Below, one piece after another: positions 7,470-16,199 of a stretch of 29,105 nucleotides of DNA. The DNA comes from JBFMEX01 sp040752215 (GTDB taxonomy: Bacteria > Pseudomonadota > Alphaproteobacteria > Rhizobiales > Hyphomicrobiaceae). The DNA lies in assembly GCA_040752215.1 (NCBI GenBank), contig JBFMEX010000037.1, forward strand, positions 1 through 29,105, given 5' to 3'. The translations under genes and the position numbers were made by a program. How positions within the stretch are numbered: the stretch's first letter is position 1; every line of letters starts with the position of its first letter. The notes under the pieces were generated by a model. The model did no database searches. It worked only from the letters and a program-made list of their open reading frames with translations, and was not told the origin of the DNA.

Positions 7470-8312
7470 CTAGTTCTTCGGCGTCGCCTCCGCTTCGGCC
7501 TGCAGGATGCCAGCGACGATGGCGCGCGCGGCATATTCCGCCATGCAGCGATAGCCGAGATCGTTCAGATGAAACTTGTCGGCGGCCAGGTAGTGACCGT
7601 TGGTCCGCTGCCCGGCAAGGTCGGCCATGGCGTCGAAGCGGTGCACGAGCAGGACGCGCTTCTCGCGCGCGACCTCGGCGATGGTCTCGACGATGGCGAC
7701 GTAGTGATCGTCGTTGGCCAGCCGTTCGACGTACTGCGGGTCGATCAGCACGACGTCGATGCGGTTCTCGGCCAGCCAGGCGAGCGTGTCGCGCAGCAGC
7801 GCGGCGAACTCCCCCTCCTCGACGCGGGCCATGGCGTCGTTGGTGCCGACCTGCCAGACGACGAGATCGGGCCGGGTCTCTGCGACCTCGAGCTTCAGCC
7901 GCTCGGCGGCGTCCTCGGCGATCTCGCCGGAGATGCCGCGGGTCATCATCTCGACGTCGGGGCCGTGCAGAAAGCCCTCGAGATTGTTCTCCAGGACAAC
8001 CGGATAGCTGGCGACGGGAGAGGAGGCGCCGACGCCGACGGTGGACGACGAGCCGACCGCCAAAACGCGGATGGGGCGCTTCTCGCGCAGCGCCCGGCGC
8101 ACGATGCGCAGTGGCGCGCGTCCCTCGAACGCAGGGCTCTTGACCTTGCAGGCGGTAGAGTACTGGGTCGGGACCGCCGAAAGATCGGTCGTTGCCAGGG
8201 CCGCGGTCGCTTCGCCAGCCAGACCGGGAGAGACGGTGACGGGCACAAGGGCACCGAGCGTGGCTAGTCCTGCGGCGACTGCCGCGGCTGCTGACGCCAT
8301 TCGACGAACCAT
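7470..8312 (-). CDS. SGNH/GDSL-family hydrolase, exported or membrane-anchored
   Basis: A 280-residue protein with a hydrophobic N-terminal signal or anchor (about residues 5-37). The SGNH blocks are visible: VLAVGSSSTVGVG (83-95), where the second Ser, S89, aligns with the GDSL nucleophile; GTND (156-159) is block III; and DKFH (245-248) gives the catalytic Asp-His of block V. Such enzymes remove or transfer acyl groups on glycans or lipids. The ATG at 8312 has a GGGAG site eight bases upstream and lies inside the end of the OpgC-like acyltransferase gene (49-base overlap), so the two are transcribed together. The pairing suggests that one adds and the other removes or transfers acyl groups on the same glycan. 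Confidence 0.85.
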   Translation of the reverse strand: MVRRMASAAAAVAAGLATLGALVPVTVSPGLAGEATAALATTDLSAVPTQYSTACKVKSPAFEGRAPLRIVRRALREKRPIRVLAVGSSSTVGVGASSPVASYPVVLENNLEGFLHGPDVEMMTRGISGEIAEDAAERLKLEVAETRPDLVVWQVGTNDAMARVEEGEFAALLRDTLAWLAENRIDVVLIDPQYVERLANDDHYVAIVETIAEVAREKRVLLVHRFDAMADLAGQRTNGHYLAADKFHLNDLGYRCMAEYAARAIVAGILQAEAEATPKN

Positions 8313-9355
8313 GCGGTCACTCCCGAGACCCCGAAGCCGAATACTACTATGGCGACGTCGACCAGAAAATCTCCGTCGCTGACAAATCTTACCAGCTGTC
8401 CGATGAGAGCGAGCAGCGAGCCAACCGCGAACACGGGGAGCGAGTTGCGCCCGAGCTTGCACAGCCAGCGCCCGGCCGGGCCGAGGGGGCCGGCGATCAA
8501 CCGGTAGACGCCCTGGAACGCCAGCACGATCGCCAGCAGACTGACGATTCGGGCCGGCGACAGGTAGGTTTTATCGAACAAAAACAGCAGCCTCGGCTCG
8601 GGCATGTGGATCGGATCGGGCCACAGGTGGAACCAGGTGACAACCGCGAATGCGATCGCCACGGCGGCAGCATACGGGACGAGACGGGCGGCGGCGCGGC
8701 GGAACCCCTCGCTCGTGCGCACCTGATCGGCGGTCACGAACCCGAGCACCAGCAGCAGCTGCCAGCTGAGCGGGTTGAAGTACCATTGATCCTGCGACGG
8801 CCAGCTCGGCAGGGTCAGGCGGGTGACGAGCGCGATGCTGTAAAGGGCGAGCGAGAGCACAACGGCAAGCGCGGCGCTTCTTCGCGCGATGACGATAAAG
8901 ACGGGCGCGATCAGCAGAAGAACGATGTACAGCGGCAGGATGTTGAAGTAGCCGAGCTGATAGGTCAGCAGCGCCAGGCCGGGCAGCGCGTGCACCGGAT
9001 CGTAGAAGGCAAGACCGGCATCGTTCCACTCGAGGTAGATCGGGTTCGACCAATAGAGACTGGTGCCGGCCAGGATCGCCAGCGCCAGGAACGTGATCAC
9101 GATCTGGGCGCGGTAGAGCTGTAGCGCCCGCCAGACGAGTCGGAACGTGACCTGAGCCGGCAAATGTGGCGCGTCCGGAGATCCGGTGGCGAAGGACAGC
9201 GACCACCCGGCCAGGAACACGAACAGCTCGGCGGCGTCGGAAACCGCGAAATTCCGCAGGGTGAAGCTGGAGAACGCGTTGCCCGGCACATGATTGATGA
9301 AGATCATCAGCAACGCGAGGCCGCGCCAGAAATCGATCGGGTTCGGCTCGCGCAT
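8264..9355 (-). CDS. OpgC-like integral membrane acyltransferase
   Basis: A 363-residue polytopic membrane protein with about ten hydrophobic helices. The N-terminus MREPNPIDFWRGLALLMIF and the NHVPGN motif (N and H near residues 21-22) are typical of the OpgC family, in which enzymes add succinyl groups to periplasmic glucans (OpgC of Rhodobacter). The conserved His is probably catalytic, as in related acyltransferases. The ATG at 9355 gives the conserved start; the open frame up to 9616 has no family similarity. The ribosome site is weak. It overlaps the start of the downstream SGNH hydrolase gene and is divergent from the TPR gene. Which glycan or acyl group is used cannot be told. Confidence 0.85.
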   Translation of the reverse strand: MREPNPIDFWRGLALLMIFINHVPGNAFSSFTLRNFAVSDAAELFVFLAGWSLSFATGSPDAPHLPAQVTFRLVWRALQLYRAQIVITFLALAILAGTSLYWSNPIYLEWNDAGLAFYDPVHALPGLALLTYQLGYFNILPLYIVLLLIAPVFIVIARRSAALAVVLSLALYSIALVTRLTLPSWPSQDQWYFNPLSWQLLLVLGFVTADQVRTSEGFRRAAARLVPYAAAVAIAFAVVTWFHLWPDPIHMPEPRLLFLFDKTYLSPARIVSLLAIVLAFQGVYRLIAGPLGPAGRWLCKLGRNSLPVFAVGSLLALIGQLVRFVSDGDFLVDVAIVVFGFGVSGVTAWFVEWRQQPRQSPQD

Positions 9356-9692
9356 GCCGGGCCTGAGGTCGAGGATTACTGAACCAACGATGGGACGGAA
9401 TTCAGCACATCTCGTGGCGGCAGGGACGGGGGGCCAATAGTCGCAACCGCCGCGCCCGGACAGCGCATCGCCGGGGCTCGTCCCTGCCATCCCCCCCCAT
9501 TTGACCGGCGCGCGGCGGGCTCCGAGCGCGCCATTCGACGGGTCGGGCGACCTTGCCGGACCGACGCCCGCCGGAACCCTGGGAGAAAGGAGGGCTGGCA
9601 GTCGCCAAAGCGACACCTTTTTTGCTACTCTCCCCCCAATTTCGGAATCGGGCTCAAACGCCGGCGATCGTCGGCGCTCGGAGGTTCACACG
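9356..9692. other. Intergenic region between divergent opgC-like and TPR genes
   Basis: This 337-base stretch between two divergent genes should hold both promoters, but I cannot assign convincing -35/-10 pairs. It contains a run of eight C at 9491-9498 and a small hairpin GTCGC/GCGAC (9601-9605 and 9610-9614) followed by six T at 9618-9623, which could act as a weak plus-strand terminator or attenuator upstream of the TPR gene. No further gene is supported. Confidence 0.5.
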
Positions 9693-11507
9693 ATGCCAGC
9701 TCGATATGGGTTCAGACCGGGCCTCATCGCCGCGGCGGCGCTGATGTTGGGCGCGTCGATGGCGGCGGGCGGCCTCGCGGCGCGCACGATCGAGGACAGC
9801 GACCAGACGCAGACCCTGGTCGGCAGCTATCTCGCTGGGCGGTTCGCCTCCAGCCAGCACGAGGCCGACCAGGCCGCGAGCTTCTACGGCACGGCGTTGT
9901 CACGCGATCCCGACAACGAGGTGCTGCTCGAGCGGGCGTTCCTGATGGAGATTTCGAACGGCGACTGGAAGCGGACGCTCGAGCTCGCCGAGATGCTGAT
10001 CGCCAAGCAGCCGACCAACCGCATGGCGCGGCTCGCGCTCGGCTTGAGCGAGTTCAAGGCCGGCAACCTCGCCAAGGCCGACGATCATTTCAAGGCCGCG
10101 AGCAATAGTCCGATCGGCGAGCTGACCAGCGCGCTGGTGAGGGCGTGGCTGAGGCTCGCGGAGGGCAAGTCGCAAGCGGCGCTGACGATGCTCGAGGTGC
10201 CCAAGCAGGCGGAATGGGCGCAGTACTATCTGCGCTATCACAGGGCGCTGATCGCCGATATCGCCGGCGACCGCAAGGAGGCGCGCCGCGCCTACGAGCG
10301 CGTGTTCAAGCTGGACAGCCGCACGTTGCGCACCACGCTCGCCTATGCGCGGCACGCGGCACACTCGGGTGACGTGAAGCTCGCCCAGAGCATCCTCAAG
10401 GAGAACCTCGACAAGTCACAGGGCGAGGGGCACGCGCTGGTGAGGGCGCTGGCGCAGGAGCTGGACAGCGGCGAGGCCAACACGGGCCTGCTCATCGCCA
10501 CCCCGACGCAGGGCATGGCAGAGGTGTTCTATGGCCTCGGCGAGGCGCTGACCGGCGAGGGCGGCGTGAGCATCGGCGTACCCTACCTGCAGATGGCGCT
10601 GTTTCTCGAGCAACGCCAGCCGTTCGCGCTGGCCGCGCTGGCCAATGCGCACGAGACGACGAAGCGCTACGAGGAGGCGATCGCGGTCTACGACCTGATC
10701 CCGAAGGCGACCCCGCTCGCCACCGCAATCGAGATCCGCAAGGCGTTCAATCTCAACTCGCTGGACAAGGTCGACGAGGCGCGCTCGCTGCTCGAGGAGG
10801 TGGCGCGGCGCGACCCGAGCGACCTGAAGCCGCTCGATGCGCTCGCCGGCATCCTGCGCAGCCGCAAGAGCTACGACGAGGCGATCGTCTACTACTCGAA
10901 GGCGATCGACCTGATCGACAAGCCGCAGAAGCGGCACTGGAGCTACTACTACTCGCGCGGCACCTGCTACGAGCGGATCAAGAAGTGGCCGCAGGCGGAG
11001 GCCGACCTCAAAAAGGCGCTGCAGCTGATGCCGGATCAGCCGCTGGTGCTGAACTACCTCGGCTACTCGTGGATCGATCAGGGCCGAAACCTCAAGGAGG
11101 GCATGCAGCTGATCGAGAAGGCGGTCGCGCTGAAGCCGGACGACGGCTACATCGTCGACAGCCTGGGCTGGGCCCACTACCGGCTCGGCCGGTACAAGGA
11201 GTCGGTGCGCTATCTGGAGCGGGCAGTCGAGCTCAGGCCCGAGGATCCGGTGCTCAACGATCATCTCGGCGATGCGTTGTGGCGGGTCGGGCGCGAGCGC
11301 GAAGCCCGGTTCCAGTGGGATCAGGCGCTGTCCCTGAAGCCCGAGCCGGAGGATGTCGAGAAGATCCAGGCCAAGCTCGCCAAAGGGCTGCCGACGCAGC
11401 GCGACGCGGCCCAGGCGCGCAAGTCCAAGAATGCGCAGCGGACGAAGCCCAGCAAGCGGATCGAGACCAAGCTGGCGCCGCAGCCGGCGTTGCCCTCCGT
11501 GCAGTAG
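9693..11507 (+). CDS. Exported tetratricopeptide repeat protein
   Basis: A 604-residue protein with an N-terminal signal sequence or anchor (hydrophobic LIAAAALMLGASMAAGGLA, about residues 10-28) followed by alpha-helical repeats through almost the whole length. Clear TPR units are visible near residues 45-130 and again at 380-580, for example those ending in SIDP-like AVALKPDDG and AVELRPEDP. The C-terminal 40 residues are basic and low-complexity. It probably acts as a periplasmic or inner-membrane scaffold; the partner is unknown. GAGG eight bases before the ATG at 9693 supports this start; the open frame from 9501 does not match. A TPR gene next to ispE is common in Hyphomicrobiales, and ispE follows here after 17 bases. 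Confidence 0.85.
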   Translation: MPARYGFRPGLIAAAALMLGASMAAGGLAARTIEDSDQTQTLVGSYLAGRFASSQHEADQAASFYGTALSRDPDNEVLLERAFLMEISNGDWKRTLELAEMLIAKQPTNRMARLALGLSEFKAGNLAKADDHFKAASNSPIGELTSALVRAWLRLAEGKSQAALTMLEVPKQAEWAQYYLRYHRALIADIAGDRKEARRAYERVFKLDSRTLRTTLAYARHAAHSGDVKLAQSILKENLDKSQGEGHALVRALAQELDSGEANTGLLIATPTQGMAEVFYGLGEALTGEGGVSIGVPYLQMALFLEQRQPFALAALANAHETTKRYEEAIAVYDLIPKATPLATAIEIRKAFNLNSLDKVDEARSLLEEVARRDPSDLKPLDALAGILRSRKSYDEAIVYYSKAIDLIDKPQKRHWSYYYSRGTCYERIKKWPQAEADLKKALQLMPDQPLVLNYLGYSWIDQGRNLKEGMQLIEKAVALKPDDGYIVDSLGWAHYRLGRYKESVRYLERAVELRPEDPVLNDHLGDALWRVGREREARFQWDQALSLKPEPEDVEKIQAKLAKGLPTQRDAAQARKSKNAQRTKPSKRIETKLAPQPALPSVQ

Positions 11508-11524
11508 CGGCGCCCGATCGGCGG

Positions 11525-12400
11525 ATGAGCGTTTTCCGTCAATTCGCCGCGGCCAAGCTCAACCTGACGCTCGCGGTGCTCGGTCGCCGGGCCGACGGCT
11601 ATCACGAGCTCGAAAGCCTGGTCGCTTTTGCAGACATCGGTGACGAGGTGACGCTGGAAACCGGTCGCCCCGCCGAGGTGGCGACGACCGGCCCGTTCGC
11701 AGCATCGATCGCCGGGGCCAATCTCGTCGCCGTGACGTTGCAGCGGATTGCGCAGATGGCGCCGGCGGCGCGGCTCGGCCGCGTGACGCTCGAAAAGCGG
11801 CTGCCGGTGGCGGCCGGCCTCGGCGGCGGCTCGGCCGATGCCGCGGCGGTAATCCGCGCGGTACGCGCGGCCAATCCCGAGCTCGCGGCGGATGCCGACT
11901 GGCCGGCGCTGGCGCTCGGCCTCGGCGCCGACGTGCCGGTGTGTCTCGCATCGGCCGCAGCCTGGATGCGCGGCGTGGGCGAGCAGGTGGAGCTGATCGA
12001 AGGCGGGCTGCCGCGGCTCGACGTCGTGATCGTCAACCCCTGCGTCGCGGTACCGGCCGACAAGACGGCGGCAGTGTTCTGCGGCCTCGGCGCGCCGGCT
12101 CTGTCCGCGAGCGGCCCAGGCCGCAGCCGCGCTGGACGGCTCGGCACGCGAGAGGACGTGCTCGAGCTGATGCGTGCGATCGGCAATGACCTGACTGAGT
12201 CCGCTCGGGCGGTCGTTCCGGCAGTCGGCGATGTGCTGGCCCGGATCGGCGGCGTCGAAGGTGTCGCCTATGCGGGGCTCTCCGGTGGCGGGCCGACCTG
12301 CTTCGGCGTGCTCGCGACCCGCGCGCAAGCAGAGGCGGCGGCGCGAGTGATCCAGTCGGCGAAGCCCGGCTGGTGGGTGGTCGCGGCGACGCTCGGGTAG
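11525..12400 (+). CDS. ispE: 4-diphosphocytidyl-2-C-methyl-D-erythritol kinase
   Basis: A 291-residue GHMP kinase that phosphorylates 4-diphosphocytidyl-2-C-methylerythritol in the MEP route to isopentenyl diphosphate. AAAKLNLTLAVLGRRADGYHEL at the N-terminus (residues about 8-29) binds the substrate, LPVAAGLGGGSADAA (about 95-109) is the ATP-binding GHMP motif, and LSGGGPTCFGV (about 259-269) is the C-terminal GHMP motif. Length matches the family. It lies 17 bases after the TPR gene, probably in the same transcript. It converges with the polyprenyl diphosphate synthase gene, whose product is built from the same pathway's isoprenoid units. Confidence 0.95.
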   Translation: MSVFRQFAAAKLNLTLAVLGRRADGYHELESLVAFADIGDEVTLETGRPAEVATTGPFAASIAGANLVAVTLQRIAQMAPAARLGRVTLEKRLPVAAGLGGGSADAAAVIRAVRAANPELAADADWPALALGLGADVPVCLASAAAWMRGVGEQVELIEGGLPRLDVVIVNPCVAVPADKTAAVFCGLGAPALSASGPGRSRAGRLGTREDVLELMRAIGNDLTESARAVVPAVGDVLARIGGVEGVAYAGLSGGGPTCFGVLATRAQAEAAARVIQSAKPGWWVVAATLG

Positions 12401-12425
12401 CGGGGGCGCGCGCTGCCTCGTTCCG

Positions 12426-13442
12426 TCAATGGCCGCGCTGGACGCAGAACGCGATCACGTCCTGCATGGCCCGCTTCTCGGTCGAATCCGGGAAGATCGC
12501 CATTGCGTCGCGGGCGATGACGCCGTAGGTGCGGGCGCGCTCGAGCGTCGCCTCGATCGCCTTGTGACGCTTCATCAGGCCAATGGCGTGCGCGAGGTCG
12601 TCGTCGCGGATCTCACCCTCGACGATCGTCCGGCGCCAGAACTCGCGCTCGCTGGCGCTGCCGCGGCGGAACGAGAGGATCAGTGGCAGGGTGATCTTGC
12701 CCTCGCGGAAATCGTCGCCAACCGACTTGCCGAGCCGCGCGCTGTCGCCAGAGTAGTCCAGCGCATCGTCGACCAGCTGGAAGGCAATGCCGAGGTTCTT
12801 TCCGTACGACCTCAAGGCCGCCTGCTCCTCGGCCGGGCGCTTGGCGATGGCCGCGCCGACCTCGGCGGCGGCCGAAAACAGCGCTGCCGTCTTGGCGTTG
12901 ATGATGGCGAGGTACTCGTCCTCGGTCGTGGCGGTATTCTTGGCGGCAGCGAGTTGCATCACCTCGCCCTCGGCGATCACTGCGGCGGCGTTGGAGAGTA
13001 TGCGCAGCACGGGCAGCGAGCCGACGTCGACCAGCATCCGGAACGCCTGGCCGAGCAGGAAGTCGCCGACCAGGACGCTGGCTTGGTTGCCCCAGATCAA
13101 GCGGGCGGTCTTCTTGCCGCGCCGCGTGCCGCTCTCGTCGACGACATCGTCGTGGAGCAGGGTGGCGGTATGCATGAACTCGATCGCGGCCGCGGTGCGG
13201 ATGTGGCCGGTCCCCTCATAGCCGCACAGCTTCGATGCGGCGATGGCCAGCATAGGCCGCAGCCGCTTGCCGCCCGAATCGATCAGGTGGTGGGCGAGCT
13301 CGGGGATCATCTCGACGTCGGAGATGGCCTTGTCGAGTATAATGCGGTTGATCTGCGACATGTCGTCGTCGACGATGTCGAGCAGTGGCCGCAAGAACTC
13401 CGATGGCTCGCGTGCCTCGTCGAGCGGAACAACGACTCCCAC
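12426..13442 (-). CDS. ispB: Long-chain trans-polyprenyl diphosphate synthase (octaprenyl/decaprenyl type)
   Basis: A 338-residue prenyltransferase that makes the side-chain precursor of ubiquinone. The first aspartate-rich motif is LLHDDVVDESGTRRG (D98, D99 and D102) and the second is QLVDDALDYSG (D225, D226, D229). GGKRLRP (58-64) binds the allylic or homoallylic diphosphate. Small residues (A93, T94) four and five positions before the first motif leave room for long chains; the exact chain length cannot be read off. Ubiquinone demand fits the nearby ETF-QO. The gene is divergent from the DUF2007 gene and has 25 bases to the end of ispE. Confidence 0.93.
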   Translation of the reverse strand: MGVVVPLDEAREPSEFLRPLLDIVDDDMSQINRIILDKAISDVEMIPELAHHLIDSGGKRLRPMLAIAASKLCGYEGTGHIRTAAAIEFMHTATLLHDDVVDESGTRRGKKTARLIWGNQASVLVGDFLLGQAFRMLVDVGSLPVLRILSNAAAVIAEGEVMQLAAAKNTATTEDEYLAIINAKTAALFSAAAEVGAAIAKRPAEEQAALRSYGKNLGIAFQLVDDALDYSGDSARLGKSVGDDFREGKITLPLILSFRRGSASEREFWRRTIVEGEIRDDDLAHAIGLMKRHKAIEATLERARTYGVIARDAMAIFPDSTEKRAMQDVIAFCVQRGH

Positions 13443-13552
13443 GGGATTCCTTCCTGGCGCGAACGTGATCTCGAGGTGCTATAGCCTTGAATGACGGCCC
13501 AATTGTCGGGCAGTTTGCCGCATCGGCGGCGGAAACTCAACGTGGCTCGACC

Positions 13553-13774
13553 ATGCGTGAGCTGATCAAGACCAACGATCCCGTGCTGCTGACCTTCGTC
13601 GAGGCCCTGCTCAAGGAGGCCGCGATCGATTGCGCGGTGGCGGACAGGCACATGAGCGTGCTCGAAGGCTCGATCGGGGTGTTGCCGCGGCGCGTGCTGG
13701 TGGCCGACGAGCAGCTCGAGGACGCGCGCGCCCTGCTCGGCGACGCGGGGCTGGCGAAATGGATCTCGCCATGA
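13553..13774 (+). CDS. DUF2007 family small protein
   Basis: A 73-residue protein. MRELIKTNDPVLLTFVEALLKEAAI..VADRHMSVLEGSIGVLPRRVLV is the DUF2007 (putative signal-transducing protein) pattern, a small ferredoxin-like fold with no known biochemical function. The ATG at 13553 matches the usual family start; the frame is open back to 13487. Its stop codon overlaps the start of the methyltransferase gene (ATGA), a pairing often seen in alphaproteobacteria and suggesting coupled translation. It is divergent from ispB with 110 bases between starts. Confidence 0.85.
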   Translation: MRELIKTNDPVLLTFVEALLKEAAIDCAVADRHMSVLEGSIGVLPRRVLVADEQLEDARALLGDAGLAKWISP

Positions 13775-14568
13775 TGGCGGAAGGCAGCGATCCGCCGGCC
13801 GGTGCGGACGTGACCGACGACGCGTTCCTCGATGGCCAGCTCCGCATTCTGCAGCCGCGACAGGGGTACCGGGCCGGGGTCGATGCCGTGCTGCTGGCGG
13901 CGACGGTGCCGCCGGTCGATCGACCGGCTCGGGTGCTCGATGCGGGGGCGGGGGTCGGCACGGTCGGCCTCAGCGTGGCTCGCCGGATACCCGCGGCACG
14001 GGTGGTGCTCCTGGAGGCCGAGGCGGGCATGGCCGCGCTGGCACGGGAGAACATCTCACGCAACGGCCTCGGCGAGCGGGTCACGCTGGTCGAGGCGGAT
14101 CTGCTCGCGCCGCCGCTCGACCTCGCCCGGCTCGGCGTCGGTGCCGACAGCTTCGACCGCGTGCTCGCCAACCCGCCGTATCACACCGATGGCCGCGGCA
14201 CGCCGGCCGGCGATGGGGCCAAGGCGCGCGCGCACGCGATGGCCATGAGCGATCTCGAGCATTGGCTGCGGGTCGTCGCGCGGGTGACCGCGTCCGGCGG
14301 AACCGCGACCATCATTCACAAGGCGGAGGCGCTCGGCGCGCTGCTGGCTGCGGCGAGCAGACGGCTCGGCGCGATCAAGGTGCTGCCGATCCATCCGCGG
14401 GAAGGGCAGCCGGCGCATCGGGTGATCGTGTCCGGCGTCAAGGGCAGTCGGGCGCCGTCGCGGCTGCTGGCCGGCTTCACGCTGCACGGGCCCGGCAACG
14501 CATTCCTGCCGCGGGCAGAGGCCATTTTGCGCCGCGGCGAATGGCTCGATCTCGATGCCGCGATATGA
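13771..14568 (+). CDS. TrmN6/YfiC-like tRNA (adenine-N6) methyltransferase
   Basis: A 265-residue class I S-adenosylmethionine-dependent methyltransferase. The SAM loop is VLDAGAGVGTVGL (55-67) and the catalytic NPPY is at 134-137, the mark of enzymes that methylate exocyclic amino groups. LRILQPRQGYRAGVDAVLLAA (25-45) is typical of the YfiC/TrmN6 branch, which modifies A37 of valine tRNA in E. coli; the target here is inferred. An ATG at 13759 is an alternative start; 13771 is chosen because it overlaps the DUF2007 stop. Confidence 0.85.
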   Translation: MMAEGSDPPAGADVTDDAFLDGQLRILQPRQGYRAGVDAVLLAATVPPVDRPARVLDAGAGVGTVGLSVARRIPAARVVLLEAEAGMAALARENISRNGLGERVTLVEADLLAPPLDLARLGVGADSFDRVLANPPYHTDGRGTPAGDGAKARAHAMAMSDLEHWLRVVARVTASGGTATIIHKAEALGALLAAASRRLGAIKVLPIHPREGQPAHRVIVSGVKGSRAPSRLLAGFTLHGPGNAFLPRAEAILRRGEWLDLDAAI

Positions 14569-14650
14569 TAGCCCGCATTTCTCGCACGCTCGCCCGATGC
14601 AGGACCCGTGACGCCGGCCGCCGCCGTTGCCTGTCAATGGAGAGTTCACG

Positions 14651-15499
14651 ATGATGCTGTTCCAACGCGGGCCGTTGGTACCCGTGCTGCGTTTCACCGG
14701 TCCGATCGGCATGGTGACGCCGCTCAGGCCTGGGCTCTCGATCGCCACCGCCGCAGCGGCCATCGAGCGGGCATTCACGATGTCGCGAACGCCGGCGGTG
14801 GCGATCGTCGTCAACTCGCCCGGCGGCTCGGCGGTTCAGTCGAGCCTGATCTTCAAGCGAATCCGGCAACTGGCGGCGGAGAAATCGAAGCGCGTCTACG
14901 TGTTCTGCGAGGATGTCGCGGCGTCCGGCGGCTATTACCTCGCGTTGGCAGGGGACGAGATCTATGCGGACGCCTCGTCGATCGTCGGCTCGATCGGCGT
15001 CATCTCGGCATCGTTCGGCCTCGACAAGGCGATTGAGAAGCTCGGCATCGAGCGGCGCGTCTACACCGCTGGCGCGTCGAAGAGCCAGCTCGACCCTTTC
15101 CAGCCGGAGAAGGCGGAGGACGTGGCGCGCCTCAAGGCAATCCAGCAGGACGTGCACGATGTGTTCATCTCGGTCGTCAAGGAGCGTCGCGCCGGTAAGC
15201 TGAAGGGTGCCGACGGCGAGCTGTTCACGGGCGCGTTCTGGTCGGCACGCAGCGCTCTGGAGCTTGGCCTCGTTGACGGTATCGGCGAGCTCAGGGGCAA
15301 GATGCGCGAGCTGCACGGCGACAAGGTGCGCCTGAAGCTGGTGCCGCTCGGCGGCGGCGGGCTGCTCGGCCGCTTGCGCCGCCTGCCTTCGCTCGCCGGA
15401 GGCGATCGGGCGGCTGTGGCCACCGACGGCCTTGCTTTCGCCGACGATCTGATATCCGCTGTGGAGGCCCGCGCGCTGTGGTCGCGCTTCGGGCTGTAG
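14651..15499 (+). CDS. S49-family (SppA/SohB-like) serine peptidase
   Basis: A 282-residue signal-peptide-peptidase-type protein. Visible elements are VNSPGGS (54-60), DVAASGGYY (88-96) with nucleophile S92, IVGSIGVIS (111-119), and GASKSQLDPF (141-150) with K144 as general base. The Ser-Lys spacing of 52 residues equals that of Bacillus SppA. There is no N-terminal membrane anchor, unlike many SppA proteins, so it may act in the cytoplasm or associate peripherally with the membrane. GGAG eight bases before the ATG at 14651 supports this start. The next gene, 19 bases on, encodes a small single-pass membrane protein. Confidence 0.9.
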   Translation: MMLFQRGPLVPVLRFTGPIGMVTPLRPGLSIATAAAAIERAFTMSRTPAVAIVVNSPGGSAVQSSLIFKRIRQLAAEKSKRVYVFCEDVAASGGYYLALAGDEIYADASSIVGSIGVISASFGLDKAIEKLGIERRVYTAGASKSQLDPFQPEKAEDVARLKAIQQDVHDVFISVVKERRAGKLKGADGELFTGAFWSARSALELGLVDGIGELRGKMRELHGDKVRLKLVPLGGGGLLGRLRRLPSLAGGDRAAVATDGLAFADDLISAVEARALWSRFGL

Positions 15500-15518
15500 G
15501 CTCTCGAGGGAGGGTCCG

Positions 15519-15734
15519 ATGCCTCAGGTGTTGCTGCTGATTGCCGCCGGCGCCGGTCTCTATGCCGGCTACAAGTGGCTATCCAAGGAACTGCAGAGCG
15601 CCGTCGCGGAGGCCGAGCGCATGGCCGAGCAGGCGAGCGTGCGCAAGGAGGCGGCGGCCGAGCCCAAGGATCTCGGGACGCTGGAGCTGGATGTCAGAAC
15701 TGGTGTCTATCGGCCCGCGTCGCGGAGGTCGTGA
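15519..15734 (+). CDS. Small single-pass membrane protein with cytoplasmic helix
   Basis: A 71-residue protein with one N-terminal membrane segment (LLLIAAGAGLYAGYKWL, about 5-21), then a charged Ala/Glu-rich helix (about 22-50), and a C-terminal GTLELDVRTGVYRPA. No named family is recognised. A GGAGGG site precedes the ATG. It follows the S49 peptidase by 19 bases and is probably cotranscribed with it; a role in anchoring or assisting that peptidase is speculation. Confidence 0.7.
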   Translation: MPQVLLLIAAGAGLYAGYKWLSKELQSAVAEAERMAEQASVRKEAAAEPKDLGTLELDVRTGVYRPASRRS

Positions 15735-15740
15735 GCCGGG

Positions 15741-15760
15741 GGAGGAGCCGCATCTCCTCC
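15741..15760. terminator. Candidate hairpin terminator
   Basis: GGAGGAG (15741-15747) pairs with CTCCTCC (15754-15760) around a six-base loop, seven bases after the stop of the small membrane protein gene. It sits between convergent genes (dodecin on the minus strand). No T-tract follows. Downstream at 15769-15792 the 12-base unit GCTTGTCAGTCT is present twice in tandem. Confidence 0.35.
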
Positions 15761-15806
15761 ACCGCTGCGCTTGTCAGTCTGCTTGTCAGTCTGGATCAGC
15801 CGAGGC

Positions 15807-16013
15807 TCAGTCCTTGACCTCGAACGTGACCTTGCACGTCACGCGGTAGGTGGCGAGCTTGCCCTTGGCGTCGACGGTGGCGGAAAAGTCCTGCACCCAT
15901 ACCGACTTTATGCCCTTGAGGCTCTTGCCGGCCTTGTCCACCGCCTTCTGGGCCGCGTCCTCCCAGCTCTTGTTCGACTCCGACATCAGCTCGATGACTT
16001 TGTTGACGGCCAT
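15807..16013 (-). CDS. Dodecin family flavin-binding protein
   Basis: A 68-residue protein matching dodecins, small beta-alpha-beta proteins that form dodecamers and store or buffer flavins. MAVNKVIELMSESNKSWEDAAQKAV, then IKSVWVQDFSATVDAKGKLATYRVTCKVTFEV, is the family pattern; W46 lies in the usual flavin-stacking strand. Length equals the family norm. GGGAG seven bases before the ATG at 16013 supports the start. The gene is divergent from glyQ. Confidence 0.93.
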   Translation of the reverse strand: MAVNKVIELMSESNKSWEDAAQKAVDKAGKSLKGIKSVWVQDFSATVDAKGKLATYRVTCKVTFEVKD

Positions 16014-16132
16014 TGGGCGTCTCCCGTTTCTGTAGTTGATCGAGGTGTGCCGCAGCCGTTGCGGCAGCATCGATCCTAAACCTCGTTTTGCTCCCTGACC
16101 AAGAGCCGGGCCCGAAAGGGCGGCCGGCGAGC

Positions 16133-16160
16133 GTGACAAGGGGGCGCGAATGCGTATAGT
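16133..16160 (+). promoter_or_regulatory. Sigma70-like promoter of the glyQ operon
   Basis: GTGACA (16133-16138) and TATAGT (16155-16160) are separated by 16 bases; each matches five of six consensus positions. Transcription would begin near 16167, giving a leader of about 33 bases before the glyQ ATG. No T-box or other riboswitch structure is evident. Confidence 0.5.
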
Positions 16161-16199
16161 GCGCCGCCTGAGACCGCGACTGCCGAGCCCGCTCCCGCC

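Noticed and set aside
15769..15792. Tandem 12-base repeat GCTTGTCAGTCT as an iteron or regulator site
   Set aside because: Only two copies, located between converging gene ends, where no promoter or origin is expected.
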